A stretch of DNA of 32,578 bases. It comes from Byssochlamys sp. IMV 00236. Its lineage: Eukaryota > Ascomycota > Eurotiomycetes > Eurotiales > Thermoascaceae. Where the stretch lies: contig MSJH02000066.1 in NCBI GenBank assembly GCA_001931875.2, positions 1 to 32,578 on the forward strand. Reading direction: 5' to 3'. The notes under the pieces were generated by a model that was not told the DNA's origin, did not search any database, and saw only the letters and a program-made list of their open reading frames with translations. Shown piece after piece: positions 1 to 9,753 of the stretch. The stretch's first letter is position 1; the number at the start of each line of letters is the position of its first letter. The position numbers and the translations under genes are program-made.

Positions 1-40
<40 letters not shown>
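1..40. repeat. poly-T tract
   Basis: The window opens with 40 consecutive T residues. The following bases to 267 are AT-rich and hold the presumed promoter and 5' leader of the coiled-coil gene, including a second 14-base T run near 210-225. No gene was seen in 41-267. Confidence 0.9.
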
Positions 41-267
41 CCTTACATGAAGATAAAGTAAAGCTATATTCAATATGCATATACGACAAAACTTTGGGGG
101 AGAGATAGTGGGTTAAGAAAAATAAGGCTTGTTTTATTATTTCAGGCACAGCCTCTTAAAACGAGAGCGTACAACTGTAATGTTGCACTAATGTCTCTTG
201 GCTTTGCAACTTTTTTTTTTTTTTTAGTTCATTCTCTTTCTTTCTCTTTTTCTTATTGAAACAATAA

Positions 268-1404
268 ATGCTTGACAAAAACAACACACTTTCCACTACT
301 GTCATAGTCGATGAAAATCGTATGGATGTGAAGAATAATAAAGACAGTACTGCACCCAGCAAATCCAAGCCAAAGAACGTCGAAAATGAACAAATGCTCG
401 TCAAGAGCTTTGAAGTTATGGATATAAAGATGAAAGAATTGGAAAATCAGCTAAAACTAAAGAGCTTAAAGATGAAAGAGATGGAACAAAATATTTTGGA
501 AAAAAAGGAGCGGTTGACGGCAACCAGAAGAAAATTACAAAACGTGAGCGCAGAAATAAAGGACGTACAGGGAAAACTATATCAATCGACAAAGTCTATT
601 AAAGTCACTGATGATGACTATTCGACAATTCAAGCCAAGCTTGCCAAGTTGAGTGGGAAACTATCCAATTTACCACTTCAATTAAAATCATTCTTAAAGA
701 TCGAGGAAGGACCGATGTTTATTTATCGTTATTTTCTTCAACGCTGGCCAAATGAAAATGAGTCGCTCAATGAGCTATTTAAGCTATCTGGAGATAAAAT
801 AGATTCGGTCTTGGTGGCATTATTGGTGGAGAAACTGTTGATGGAATTCATTGTCTATCGTATTTATTTCACAAAAATTCATCTCAATCGTGAAATTAAT
901 GAAGCATTCTCATCTATTGAACAGGTCTTACTTCGAGCGCATCATGCAGAATGGATTGCTGATCTAAGGCTAAAGTGTTCCAAGGCAACACAGGATATCA
1001 TCCAGACAAAGAAATCTAATTTCCTATCAAAAGAGATCAGCCAAGTGAAGACAGCACTCGTGGAAGATCTTGTCAAGGAACTTTTGAATATCTATAAAGA
1101 AAGTAAAGAGATGAAAGAGCGTGTAGAAAAGATAGTGGATATGGCTATAGAGTTGAATTTACCTATGCATGGACAAGAAGATATAATGTTGATCCGGTTT
1201 TTGAATAAAGGAGATAGAGTCATATCAAGTCAAGTGAAGGCACAATATCGATGTATAGGAAAAGATCAAAATGAAAAGATCATTTTAGGAATTTCACCCG
1301 TGTTCTTGGCAAAAAGTATACATGACAACGAAGAACAAGATGAAACCATGGATACGTATGCACATAACTATACAGTCGTATTTTGTGGAAAAGCAATATG
1401 GTAA
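268..1404 (+). CDS. Coiled-coil protein of unknown function
   Basis: A single uninterrupted frame of 378 codons starts at an ATG in an AT-rich leader and ends at TAA. The first 40 residues are polar and probably disordered. Residues about 45-110 are rich in K, E, L and Q with heptad-like spacing, as in a coiled coil. Residues about 130-280 look helical and amphipathic, with no catalytic motif I recognise. The C-terminal 80 residues contain a beta-rich-looking stretch around IILGISPVF. No signal peptide or membrane segment is evident. The frame is long, has no in-frame intron signal that improves it, and has ordinary codon use, so I think it is a real gene. I do not recognise the family and assign no function. 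Confidence 0.75.
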   Translation: MLDKNNTLSTTVIVDENRMDVKNNKDSTAPSKSKPKNVENEQMLVKSFEVMDIKMKELENQLKLKSLKMKEMEQNILEKKERLTATRRKLQNVSAEIKDVQGKLYQSTKSIKVTDDDYSTIQAKLAKLSGKLSNLPLQLKSFLKIEEGPMFIYRYFLQRWPNENESLNELFKLSGDKIDSVLVALLVEKLLMEFIVYRIYFTKIHLNREINEAFSSIEQVLLRAHHAEWIADLRLKCSKATQDIIQTKKSNFLSKEISQVKTALVEDLVKELLNIYKESKEMKERVEKIVDMAIELNLPMHGQEDIMLIRFLNKGDRVISSQVKAQYRCIGKDQNEKIILGISPVFLAKSIHDNEEQDETMDTYAHNYTVVFCGKAIW

Positions 1405-1584
1405 AGAAAAATCTCTCTCTTTTTCTCTCTCTCTCTTTTCATATGAAAAATACACTCTTTATTTTATAAACAATAAAATGTACAATGATGATAATAGTCA
1501 TGCAAATAAGGATAAATCTCTCACACACACACAGATAAGAACAGATAAATGAACAGAATTCAAGACACTAAAATAATATTACTT

Positions 1585-1845
1585 TTACTTGCATAATATA
1601 CAAATATTGTCCTTACTACGGCCACAATCAGGACACCAACTCGTTTCAAAGTATCTTTTATGAACAAGGCAGTAGTTCTTTCCTCTTGTATAAATCTTGA
1701 GTTCTTCTTGATGAGATCTTTCCAACAGATAAGATAAAATGGAACTCATCATTACTTGCTTTATAAACCGAGGACGAAAAGAGAGAAAAGGAAGAAAGAG
1801 GAAAGAGCAAGTGATACAAATAGATTGAACGAGAGCACAGTCCAT
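1585..1845 (-). CDS. Small Cys-rich (zinc-ribbon-like) hypothetical protein
   Basis: An 86-codon minus-strand frame ends with a Cys-rich tail, WCPDCGRSKDNICILCK, whose CPDC and CILC pairs could bind one zinc ion. Its 5' end is uncertain. A GT-AG intron of about 60 nt (roughly 1756-1815) would instead join the tail to an upstream frame containing KRDFYFCDPASSKLGIKCMF (to about 1945). That frame continues past one TGA to about 2090 with protein-like sequence, but I could not find splice sites that repair it and no clean ATG is present. It may be the 3' end of a larger gene, a decayed gene, or a short real one. It is convergent with the coiled-coil gene. Function unknown. Confidence 0.35.
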   Translation of the reverse strand: MDCALVQSICITCSFLFLPFLSFRPRFIKQVMMSSILSYLLERSHQEELKIYTRGKNYCLVHKRYFETSWCPDCGRSKDNICILCK

Positions 1846-2367
1846 CTCTTGGTGTTATGCAAATAAGCCACCTTTTTAAAAGGAAACATACACTTTATTC
1901 CCAATTTTGAAGACGCAGGATCACAAAAATAGAAGTCGCGTTTAACCACTTTGCTTGTGATGATAAATCAAATGTCCGCTGTGTTCAGAGACAAGCATAC
2001 AAAGTGATGATTCTGTTCTTTCACAGTTCCAACTGATAACAAAGATACATCAAGATAGCTTTTTTGTATTTTATCTACATGGATTGTCAAATGGTTGATG
2101 GATCAAAAAGTTCCTTTCTCGTGTTGATCAATATAAATACGAATGAATACTCTTTGTATCAATCCTTTTTATTTTAAAAGACATCTTTAACATCTTGATA
2201 TTTTATCATTGATCCAAACATTATTATCTCAGTATCAGTCAAACTGAGCTCTGGATGTTGTCTCCTTTGTTCATCGCCATTTTTAAAGTCAGAAAAAAAA
2301 GAGAGAGACTTCTTTTCGAATGCCCTGGAATATTTCCACACTTTTTTTTTTTCTTTAACTCTTTAAC

Positions 2368-2623
2368 ATGTTTCAAAAAATCGTCAACTTTTGGTTTTCT
2401 AGTTTTATCACTGAACGCCTTTTAGCAAGTCCTTTATTCAACCGTATGGCTGCTAAAACACATCACCATGTTTCTACAATCACTGAAAAGGGTAAATTGT
2501 CCGCAGTAAAAACATTGACATGATTTAATTATTATTCTCACAGGTGCAAAGACTGGTGGAGAATTCGTAAAAGCCTTTAGAGAAAACCTTGAAAAGGAAG
2601 CCAGAAACTCTGGTAGAAGATAA
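2368..2623 (+). CDS. Small conserved-looking 67-aa protein, possibly mitochondrial
   Basis: Two exons, 2368-2491 and 2544-2623, flank a 52-nt GT-AG intron (GTAAAT...TCACAG) and give an uninterrupted 67-aa product. The protein starts MFQKIVNFWFSSFITERL and ends in a basic, polar helix rich in K, E and R. The N-terminus is amphipathic and lacks acidic residues for about 15 positions, which would suit mitochondrial import (inference). It was too short and split to show as one long open frame, but the splice signals and codon phase fit well. The poly-T stretch just upstream resembles leaders of other genes here. I do not recognise the family. Confidence 0.6.
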
Positions 2624-2802
2624 AAAGAAAGGCTGCATATGGGTAGTCTCTGTTGTCATATTTGCATGTATTTATTCTGTTTAGAAAATTAAAAATATTT
2701 AAAGGTTATAATCATATATGGACTCTTTTTTTAACAGAGTCAATGATAGTTGGCTGATAAACAGGTTATTCTTCTCTTGCTGCTTCAATGAGACTCTCTT
2801 CT

Positions 2803-3210
2803 TCATACACTTTTTTTTCTTTCCAATAGATCCCTCAGTCGTATATCAGATCTTGCAAGTTTATGAACAAAGAGACGGTCAATGTTTTTGCCTAAAGTGA
2901 ATGCAAGGACTCCATTTACATTCTTTCTCATCACATCCTCCAATAAAACGAAATCGCCTATAGACAAAGTACGAGCTAGTATTGTATTTCTGTCCCAGAC
3001 TGTCGCTTGAATCACCAATTTACAGTCAAATGATAAATACGTATTTTCATATGGTCGTGGATTCTCTGTGAAATCAGTCAAGGTGATGATAATTTTGTTT
3101 GGAGTAAACTCATGGATAGCGACAACCATGCCAATATAGTCAAAATAGTCTGTATGACTATTGGCAATATCACAGGTTCTTAATAGTGGCCTTCTTCTAG
3201 AAATTGGCAT
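2803..3210 (-). CDS. Pot1-type telomeric ssDNA-binding OB-fold protein (single domain)
   Basis: This 135-aa intronless protein is essentially one OB fold. Residues about 8-35 (PLLRTCDIANSHTDYFDYIG) match the opening strand of the Pot1 second OB domain. ITLTDFTENPRPY, the segment around LVIQATVWDRN, and GDFVLLEDV match the conserved TDYT-NP, Q-TLWD and GDFV-L-NV blocks of that family, and the end (DIRLRDLLERKKSV) resembles the usual domain end. In the family this domain binds single-stranded telomeric G-rich DNA and normally follows a first OB fold in one larger protein. No first OB fold is encoded upstream on this strand. It may be a true short protein, a paralogue, or a remnant. The family call rests on motif recognition only. 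Confidence 0.65.
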   Translation of the reverse strand: MPISRRRPLLRTCDIANSHTDYFDYIGMVVAIHEFTPNKIIITLTDFTENPRPYENTYLSFDCKLVIQATVWDRNTILARTLSIGDFVLLEDVMRKNVNGVLAFTLGKNIDRLFVHKLARSDIRLRDLLERKKSV

Positions 3211-3483
3211 AGGAAAATAAAGAAAGAAAGAACGCCCTTCTTTTCATTGATATGCATTTTTAAAAGAGACAGTCAAAATTGCGTAGTAAATGGACAACAT
3301 TTGATCTCTGACAGTCTTGCCTTTATAATATTCTGCAGCTCAAGTTTATTAAAGTGTATGAAATATGTGAATACACAACATGTAAGTGTTGCACTCCTAT
3401 TCTTTCAATAGACACTGTTGATATACATCAGTTGCCATTGTGTGTTTTATTTTTGTTTTCCATACAGCATGTGATACTATGCG

Positions 3484-3560
3484 ACTGGTATATTGTGGAT
3501 CGTGCCTACCACAATTGCCGTTGTCTCCACTATGACCTCGAAAGTGGTTATGGGCTTTCT
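3484..3560 (+). repeat. Left arm of imperfect inverted repeat
   Basis: The sequence around 3493-3545 (ATTGTGGATCGTGCCTACCA and following) matches the reverse complement of about 3920-3985 at roughly three of every four positions. Shared blocks include TCGTGCCTAC, ACAATT, CCGTTG, GACCTCG and GTGG-TATG. The estimate was made by eye. Confidence 0.6.
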
Positions 3561-3904
3561 AGTCGCGCATCGTCTGATTATAGACTTTCAGAGACATAAA
3601 TCATTGAACTTACACAACATCACTCGAAAAAGCAGAGCGTGAGCACATTTTACCAGGCGAAATCCTCGAGAGACTGGAAAACTCTTCCAGTAAAGAGCTC
3701 AGGAGTAAAATCCAAAGATACATGGAAGGCATGATGAAGAATCCTGGTATTGATTCAAGGTAGTTCTTTGGGATCCACAGCAAGCAAGAAGGCAATAAAA
3801 CTGCATGCGAACCAGAGTTTGACAAGCAACACCTTCAAAGACTATTACTACCGACCAAGATATCAGCACAAACGTGGGCCTGATATAGTGAACACTGTGC
3901 TTGG

Positions 3905-3985
3905 AGTAGTTACTAAGAACATAGCCACATCCGAGGTCGGAATGGCGGCAACGGTAATTGTAGTAGGCACGACCTACAATCTTTT
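3905..3985 (-). repeat. Right arm of imperfect inverted repeat
   Basis: Read on the minus strand this arm begins ATTGTAGGTCGTGCCTACTA and aligns with the left arm at 3493-3545. Conceptual translations of the two arms resemble each other in one frame (RAYYNYRC versus RAYHNCRC), but also in the opposite frame, so coding cannot be inferred from this alone. Confidence 0.6.
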
Positions 3986-4076
3986 TTGAGATTTCCCCCA
4001 AAAATGAATGTTCATAGTTGCACTCTAAACATAAAAGGCAATTTCTTTAAAGGTGTAATTACGTAAAAACTTATGT

Positions 4077-5811
4077 TTATTGTTTTTCTATTGCCCTGAT
4101 ATGCTTATGTCGTCCGCTGACGAACCAAAAGATGACTGAAAAGGTCATGACTGCACCTATCATTAATGATGCCCAATTCATCGTCTTGGTTGTGACAGGA
4201 GAAACAGAAGGAAAGCAAAGGATGATACCAAAGAAACAGACCCAGATAACACTGATCGCATTGAGTGGTAAACTAAATTTACCAAGACTAAATGGTCCCT
4301 TTGGCATCTTGTTACGAGTCCATATGAGTCGACAGAGTAGTGGTAAACCATAGGATATATTGACTGAGATGACAGCTGTACTCATAATGGCTTGCCAATA
4401 AATGGTAGATGCAAACGACTAGAGTTCGTGTGAGTAAGTTTTCAATTTGATAATATATATATATATATAAGGCAGCTTACGGGAAGGATAATAAGAATAC
4501 AAATGACCAATTGGACGATCAGGCAATTTGCAGCAATATGGTTATCCCCCGAAAGCTTATAAAGGAACTTGGAAAACGGAAGACATCCATCACGAGCCAT
4601 TGCCCAAGCAATATGAGCTGCAGCTAAAATAGAGTTACAGAGTGAACCGATTTGGGCAACGAGCAAAATGACTAAAAAGAAAGCAGTGACAGATGGATTG
4701 CTTGTTGCGCGTAAAAAGAAAGTAGCCACGGGTGCCTCCGATGTGAGCAATTCGTCCACATCTTGAATTGAGAAAAGAGTTGAAATGATAAGAACAAAGC
4801 CTTGAAATATTGCACTCAGGACACAGATAATGATGCCACGCGGAGCTGTGGTCGCAGCGTTCTTGGTTCCTTCAACTATCTGAGCCCCACACTCATAACC
4901 AACTAACGCCCATCCTGCTTGTAAAAGACCAATCAAGAATACCATACCATTATTGCTGTACCCTGTATTGTTTGAGAATTCTGTAAAGACCCATTTAGCT
5001 GTCTTATGAGTAGGAGCTAGGGCTGGAACACCAACGATAATAACTAAACTACCAATGAGGACCCATATGACTATACAACTTATGAGTTATTCGAGACAGT
5101 TGAACACACTATTTACCCATAAATTTGTTCAAGTAAGTGCTGTACTTTATGCCCAAAAGGTTGTAGAGTGTACCAAACACCATGAGGGCAACATACAACC
5201 CCACATATGCGCCTTGTGAGGAAACTTGTATTACGTTTAGAGTATTTGATATGGCAAATATGAACTGACAGCTAGTCCATGCTAATGTGATTGTGACAGT
5301 TTCTAGCCCAATGAGATAGGCGTATCCATTAATCCACGCCATGACTATAGAGATCAATAAGCAACGCATCATCATGTATATATTCTAGTATTACATGGCC
5401 CCCATTTCTCATTACTAAGTAGTAATGACCATGAATAAACACCACCAGCTAAAGGATACGCAGATATGACTTCCGCCATTGATAATGCAATACACATAAC
5501 AAAGGGTGAAACAATAAGCCATCCCCAGAACAAGGAAGAGGGTCCACCTGCACTAATACTTGGGCCAAATCCCACCATCCTACAAATAATCTCCTTAGTT
5601 CCTTCAGGCGCCTTTTTTTGAGGGATTGATCATACCAACTAGGAAGAACAGCCATCGTTGAGAAAGCAAATCCAGCTTGCACAAATAAACTAATCTCTCT
5701 TTTAAATTCTTGTTTATATCCTAAATCCTGTAAACGCTGAGCATCAGCGTCTAGTTGATTTGATTCTATATGTTGAACATCAAGTTTATCATCTTCTTGA
5801 TTTATATGCAT
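4077..5811 (-). CDS. Amino-acid/GABA permease, APC superfamily
   Basis: Five exons (5811-5636, 5579-5395, 5344-5117, 5070-4481, 4418-4077) joined across four GT-AG introns of 46-62 nt give a 506-aa protein. After a polar N-terminus of about 45 residues come roughly ten to twelve hydrophobic helices. The first carries AFSTMAVLPSW and MVGFGPSISAGGPSSLFWGW, typical of the fungal amino-acid/choline/GABA (Uga4/Hnm1-like) transporter family. IALSMAEVISAYPLAGGVYSW, the substrate-site helix after it, and WALVGYECGAQIVEGTKNA fit the same family. It should be a proton-coupled uptake permease of the plasma or vacuolar membrane; the substrate cannot be read from sequence. A possible 5'-leader intron ends just before the ATG. 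No break was seen. Confidence 0.88.
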
Positions 5812-6169
5812 CTGCTTGGCGTAAATCAGTATAATTCTATGTTATCTCTCGCGACTTACCTTGTAAAGAATATATCACAATGTTTATAAAATGAAACAAT
5901 ATATTAAAAGCAAAGAAAGACTTTCTCACCTTTATGCATTTGGATTTTTATCCCACGAATCGTTAAGGGAAAGTGTATTAATGTAGATGGCACAAGTACT
6001 ACCCTGAACCCTCGGGTCATACGCCAGCCTAAGATAAGACTGACAAAGTCGTGTTCATATGATTTGGTAGAGATACCTATCTTGGACAAGATTTGACAAT
6101 ACACCTTTTTCGGAAAAAAAAAAAAAAAAAAAAAAAAAAACTCGTACAGCTTATTTCGTACAGTGATGT
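5812..6169. other. Non-coding spacer with 27-A run
   Basis: This stretch between the permease start and the transposase remnant holds the presumed permease promoter and an uninterrupted run of 27 A residues at about 6114-6140, immediately beside the transposon remnant. I see no gene. Confidence 0.6.
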
Positions 6170-6700
6170 TTACAATGGTTTTTCATCTAAACAGTCTTGA
6201 AGTCTTGATTCGGGATATCGGCAGAAACCTTGTAAATTGCTAATGTAAATATTATTACACGCCTCACCAATTCTGGATGTCAATGTTTCTTCCTTTAAAA
6301 AGCTTCTCTCTTTTGAGCTTACTCTTGCATACTGACTAAAATCGTTCAATAGGACTGAGCTCTGGAGAATATGGAGGAAGATAAATGCGACCATAGCCCC
6401 TTTGCTCAATATATTTCTGAATATCCTGATGAGCATAAATGGGAGCATTATCCATGACGATAGAGTGCTCTTAAATTGCTCATGCAAACCAAGTACATCT
6501 AAGGTTGCAGCCACAAAGTTAGAGTAATGATCAGTGGTAGTGCTACCTAAACCCTTCTCGTATAAGTAGAAAGCAACTTGTCTTTATCTGAGTCCTTATA
6601 GCTACGATATTCTCTTGATGCTATACGGTGTTCCAGCGTTTGTCGATCAGTTATCTCCTCTTCTGGCTCTTCGCTTTTTATCCTTATCGTTTTTTTTTTT
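6170..6700 (-). pseudogene. Decayed Tc1/mariner-type transposase
   Basis: Two minus-strand frames together spell the C-terminal half of a DD34E transposase. About 6400-6550 gives a segment ending in HEQFK. A frameshift near 6470 then leads into a frame with MDNAPIYAHQDIQKYIEQRG and YLPPYSPELSPIERF; the spacing from Asp to the last Glu is 34 residues, as in Tc1-like elements. The next codon, Trp in the family, is TAG here. The frame then continues through KEETLTSRI and FCRYPESRLQD to a stop at 6170. Further upstream, about 6547-6697, a short frame (YRSYKDSDKDKLL) resembles the N-terminal helix-turn-helix entry of such proteins, so the middle is probably deleted. It cannot encode an active enzyme. 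Confidence 0.8.
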
Positions 6701-6872
6701 ATTTATTTTTGAAATGTTTTTGGTTAAATGTGACAAAGAGAAAACGGTGTACAATTCTTTCTTTCTGCTACTTAGGGAGCATTAAACAACATCATACAGC
6801 AATAATCAGCGCATTTCATTCTTTAGCTATTACAGTCTATATTATATATATAAGCTCTTTTTATTATTATTA

Positions 6873-9589
6873 TCATTTTTCAAGCTTTTGTCGCTGCAAA
6901 TTAACTGATTCCGTAACATCTTTCAAGTTTTTCTCTGCTTCATGTATCAAATTGCTTATTTCAGATATGTGCTTATCCAATCTGTCTTTAGTTGACTTTG
7001 ATAAATATATAGCATCATCCCATTCACTCTCTTTTCCTTCCGATGTATGTGTGGCCAAAAGTATCGGTTTCTCTGAGGCTGTTTTTTCAGGATCTAAGCG
7101 ACTTAGCCATTCCCAGAGCTCTTGTTGTTCTTTTGTGTCATAGTTCTGCTTTTGTATCATGGATACTTGTTCGTTACTTCGCGAGACTCTGCCATGACGT
7201 GGTATAATGTTACAAATTTCATCGAGTTGTTTTTCTATAAATGACATTTTTCTAGCAATAAACATGTTGGTAATGACCATAAGAACCAGACAAAAGATCA
7301 TGAAATGACTGGCGCTGGCAGATTGAGTGACTCGCGTGATATGGCTAATCAAATTGTCCATGAATCCCTTTGGTTCAGGCTGTGATACTGTATCTTTATC
7401 TTCTTGCTGCACAGTTGCCTTTGCTGATCTTCGACCCTTACGCTTCTGTCTTTTCTTTCGCTCTGTCTTTTCTTCATATGCGCCAAATTCAGATGGATGC
7501 TCTTTAAAGTATGTACGAAGGGCAACATCAAGATCCTTGTAGTACGTTTGTTGACCTTCTATACTTGCTTTTTCAATAGTTGCTATAGAAATAGTCAATT
7601 GCTTGAAATATTCTTGTACATGTCTACTTACACTTTAACCAAGAGGATTTTGAAAACTCTACAACAACTGTGACCATCACTCTTACTTTCTGCTTTCCCG
7701 CCCACGTAAAGCAAGTACGTGTTTTACAGCAAAACGCGCTACCAGAGGGCACATCAGGAGTGTTTGTAGTGACTAATACAGTGACATAATTATCAAAATC
7801 TTCGTGAAGGATCTCCTGTGTCAGATAGCATTTTGTAGACTTTGGACCAAGTGAGTTATTCAAGGGCTTTATGTACGATAACTCTCTAACAGATTTGACA
7901 TCTCCCTCTCCTGGCTTCCAATCTCCAATGCTTAATTCTGATAATAACGGTTATTATTATTTTTATTTCAGCACTTGTAGTGCTATTTTACCTGTACTCT
8001 TTTGGTTATCCACTAGAAATGTTTCAAGAAAATCGCTATGGAATAACGTTTTGTAAATCTTTTCAAGACTTCCACGGTAAGTCATATCGAGCACCGTGTT
8101 GGGATAGTGTTCCTGACAGCCGCACTTTGTCTTTTCGTGTAACTGATTGGATGGCTCCTCATCTGCCTTTTTAGTACCATTCACTGACACTTGGTTTCCT
8201 TTGGCTGTCTTTTCTGAAGCCTTGTTTGACTGTGCTGTTGAGGAAGCTGTCTCGGGATTATCTTGATGATTTGTATTACTTTCTAATCCGTTTACATCTT
8301 TTGTTGCCGTTTGCACTGTAGCTATTTCAGGCAATAATTAGCTTGTTTGTATCAAATAATATATCACATACCTTGCTTATTTGTATCTTCTGGTTCTATA
8401 TCATCACCCTCAGATGACGTATCTGAATCGTAGTCCGAGTCATCATCTTCTGCTGATTCACTTTCTTCTTCTTCTTCATCACACTCGTCAATATCATCTT
8501 CTTTGGGTGGAAACAGATCTGGTCTACAGTTATGCCATATTTCAACCATGAGATCATATGCTTGGTCTCTAGAAAGAAATGAAGCAAAGAAATACTAAAT
8601 GAAACATGCGTCAGTCTATTGTGTGATCTACTTTCTATATGGTTACCTTTGCACTCTCTGTTGATATCTGAATGGCATTTGGGATAAAATAAGCGGTTGA
8701 TTTCTTTTCAATGTTTGTGATGTCAGCAAATGCGATGACAAGCTAATATAAACAATTAAGACAACAGCAAAGTAACGGATCAAGTAAAGCTTATTTACAT
8801 TTGTAACCCAACCAAATATATTTGCATTAAAGCACAAATGATTCTCAGAGACATAAATACGACCTTGCAGTAAAATTTCCTTTTGTAGGGCACAGCCATA
8901 GTCTATTGCATATATATAAGTTAATACGAATTATAAGCATAAAGATAGGCTTTTTTTTTTTTTTTACCTTCTATCAAAGAGTCATCTTCAGGGACACTTC
9001 GAAACAGGGAATGAAAATCCTGATTTCTCTTGACGCTTGCCAAGTCATAAGTACTAGCACTGCTAGGAGCAGCATAGGAGTTGCCGCCATCAATCGAACT
9101 TCTGTCACCATTTGTGTTATCTGAGTTTTGTCGTGGCTTTATCTTTTGAGCCAAAGTGGTGGATACTTTTTGAATAGTCGGGTTTTCCTTGATTTCGTTT
9201 ATCAGGTTAGACGTCAGACTCGATGCTCTCGAACGAGACTTTTTCTTGGGGGCTGTAGCTGACTCTAATAAACTTATGGCTGAGCTGTTATTGACCTTGG
9301 GTCCGGATTGTGGGGAATGATCTGTAGTACTGCTCATTTGGTTAGGTGAAGACTCCCGACTTATTTCACCTTCCTTAAAGAAGCCATGTTGAGCGTTAAC
9401 AGAGGGTTCGATAGGTGTTGGCTCTGACACCTGAATAGGCGGTACATTGGGTGATCCCTCTGAGTTTCTTCGAATATTCGGTGGACGAACAAGACTGATG
9501 TCTAATGCAGGTGGTCGACCACCAGAGACCGTGTTGGAGTGTGACCTTCGCTTAGAAGCCGTGGTATCATTTACATTCAAACTATCCAT
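6873..9589 (-). CDS. GRAM-VASt sterol-transfer protein (Lam/Ysp, Aster-like)
   Basis: Seven exons (9589-8968, 8902-8799, 8742-8647, 8594-8372, 8321-7992, 7937-7632, 7582-6873), separated by GT-AG introns of 49-65 nt, give 796 aa. Residues 1-190 are Ser/Pro-rich and disordered. A GRAM domain (about 191-300) starts DFHSLFRSVPEDD and contains GRIYVSENHLCFNANIFGW. A strongly acidic linker follows. A VASt/StART-like domain (about 415-585) spans DMTYRGSLEKIYKTLF and YVTVLVTTNTPDVPSG. A single membrane helix lies at about 652-671 (SHFMIFCLVLMVITNMFIAR), then a coiled-coil tail. In yeast Lam and animal Aster proteins this arrangement anchors in the ER and moves sterol at contacts with the plasma membrane; the same role is inferred here. 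It lies 164 nt downstream of, and on the same strand as, the CblD homologue. Confidence 0.9.
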
Positions 9590-9753
9590 CTTTTATGTTC
9601 TTGAAAGAATAAGAGAAACAGAGACAAAAAGAGGGAGCAAGAGAGAAAGGTATTATTTCATGAAATTACTTTTTTTCTTTTTTGAAACAACGACAAACAG
9701 CCAATTTCAGCATGAATTTGCCACAATAATAATGACATAAGGAGCCAAACAAA

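Larger units (their letters stand above)
3211..4076. other. Intergenic stretch with an inverted repeat and decayed coding-like segments
   Basis: No intact gene was found. 3211-3350 is the probable promoter of the minus-strand OB-fold gene, with a TATA-like ATTATAAA on its strand near 3325-3335. A segment around 3484-3545 recurs in inverted orientation around 3920-3985. Between them a plus-strand frame of about 51 codons (about 3613-3765) reads like protein (GEILERLENSSSKELRSKIQ) but has no start and ends at a stop. The whole may be a degenerate mobile element. Confidence 0.5.

Noticed and set aside
3699..4001. 100-codon minus-strand frame across the right inverted-repeat arm
   Set aside because: It has no recognisable domain, and the opposite strand is equally open over the arm, so I treat it as part of the repeat rather than a gene.
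6628..7143. 171-codon plus-strand open frame
   Set aside because: It lies mostly antisense to the last exon of the GRAM-VASt gene and is a run of Phe, Tyr and Ser residues from AT-rich sequence; no family similarity.
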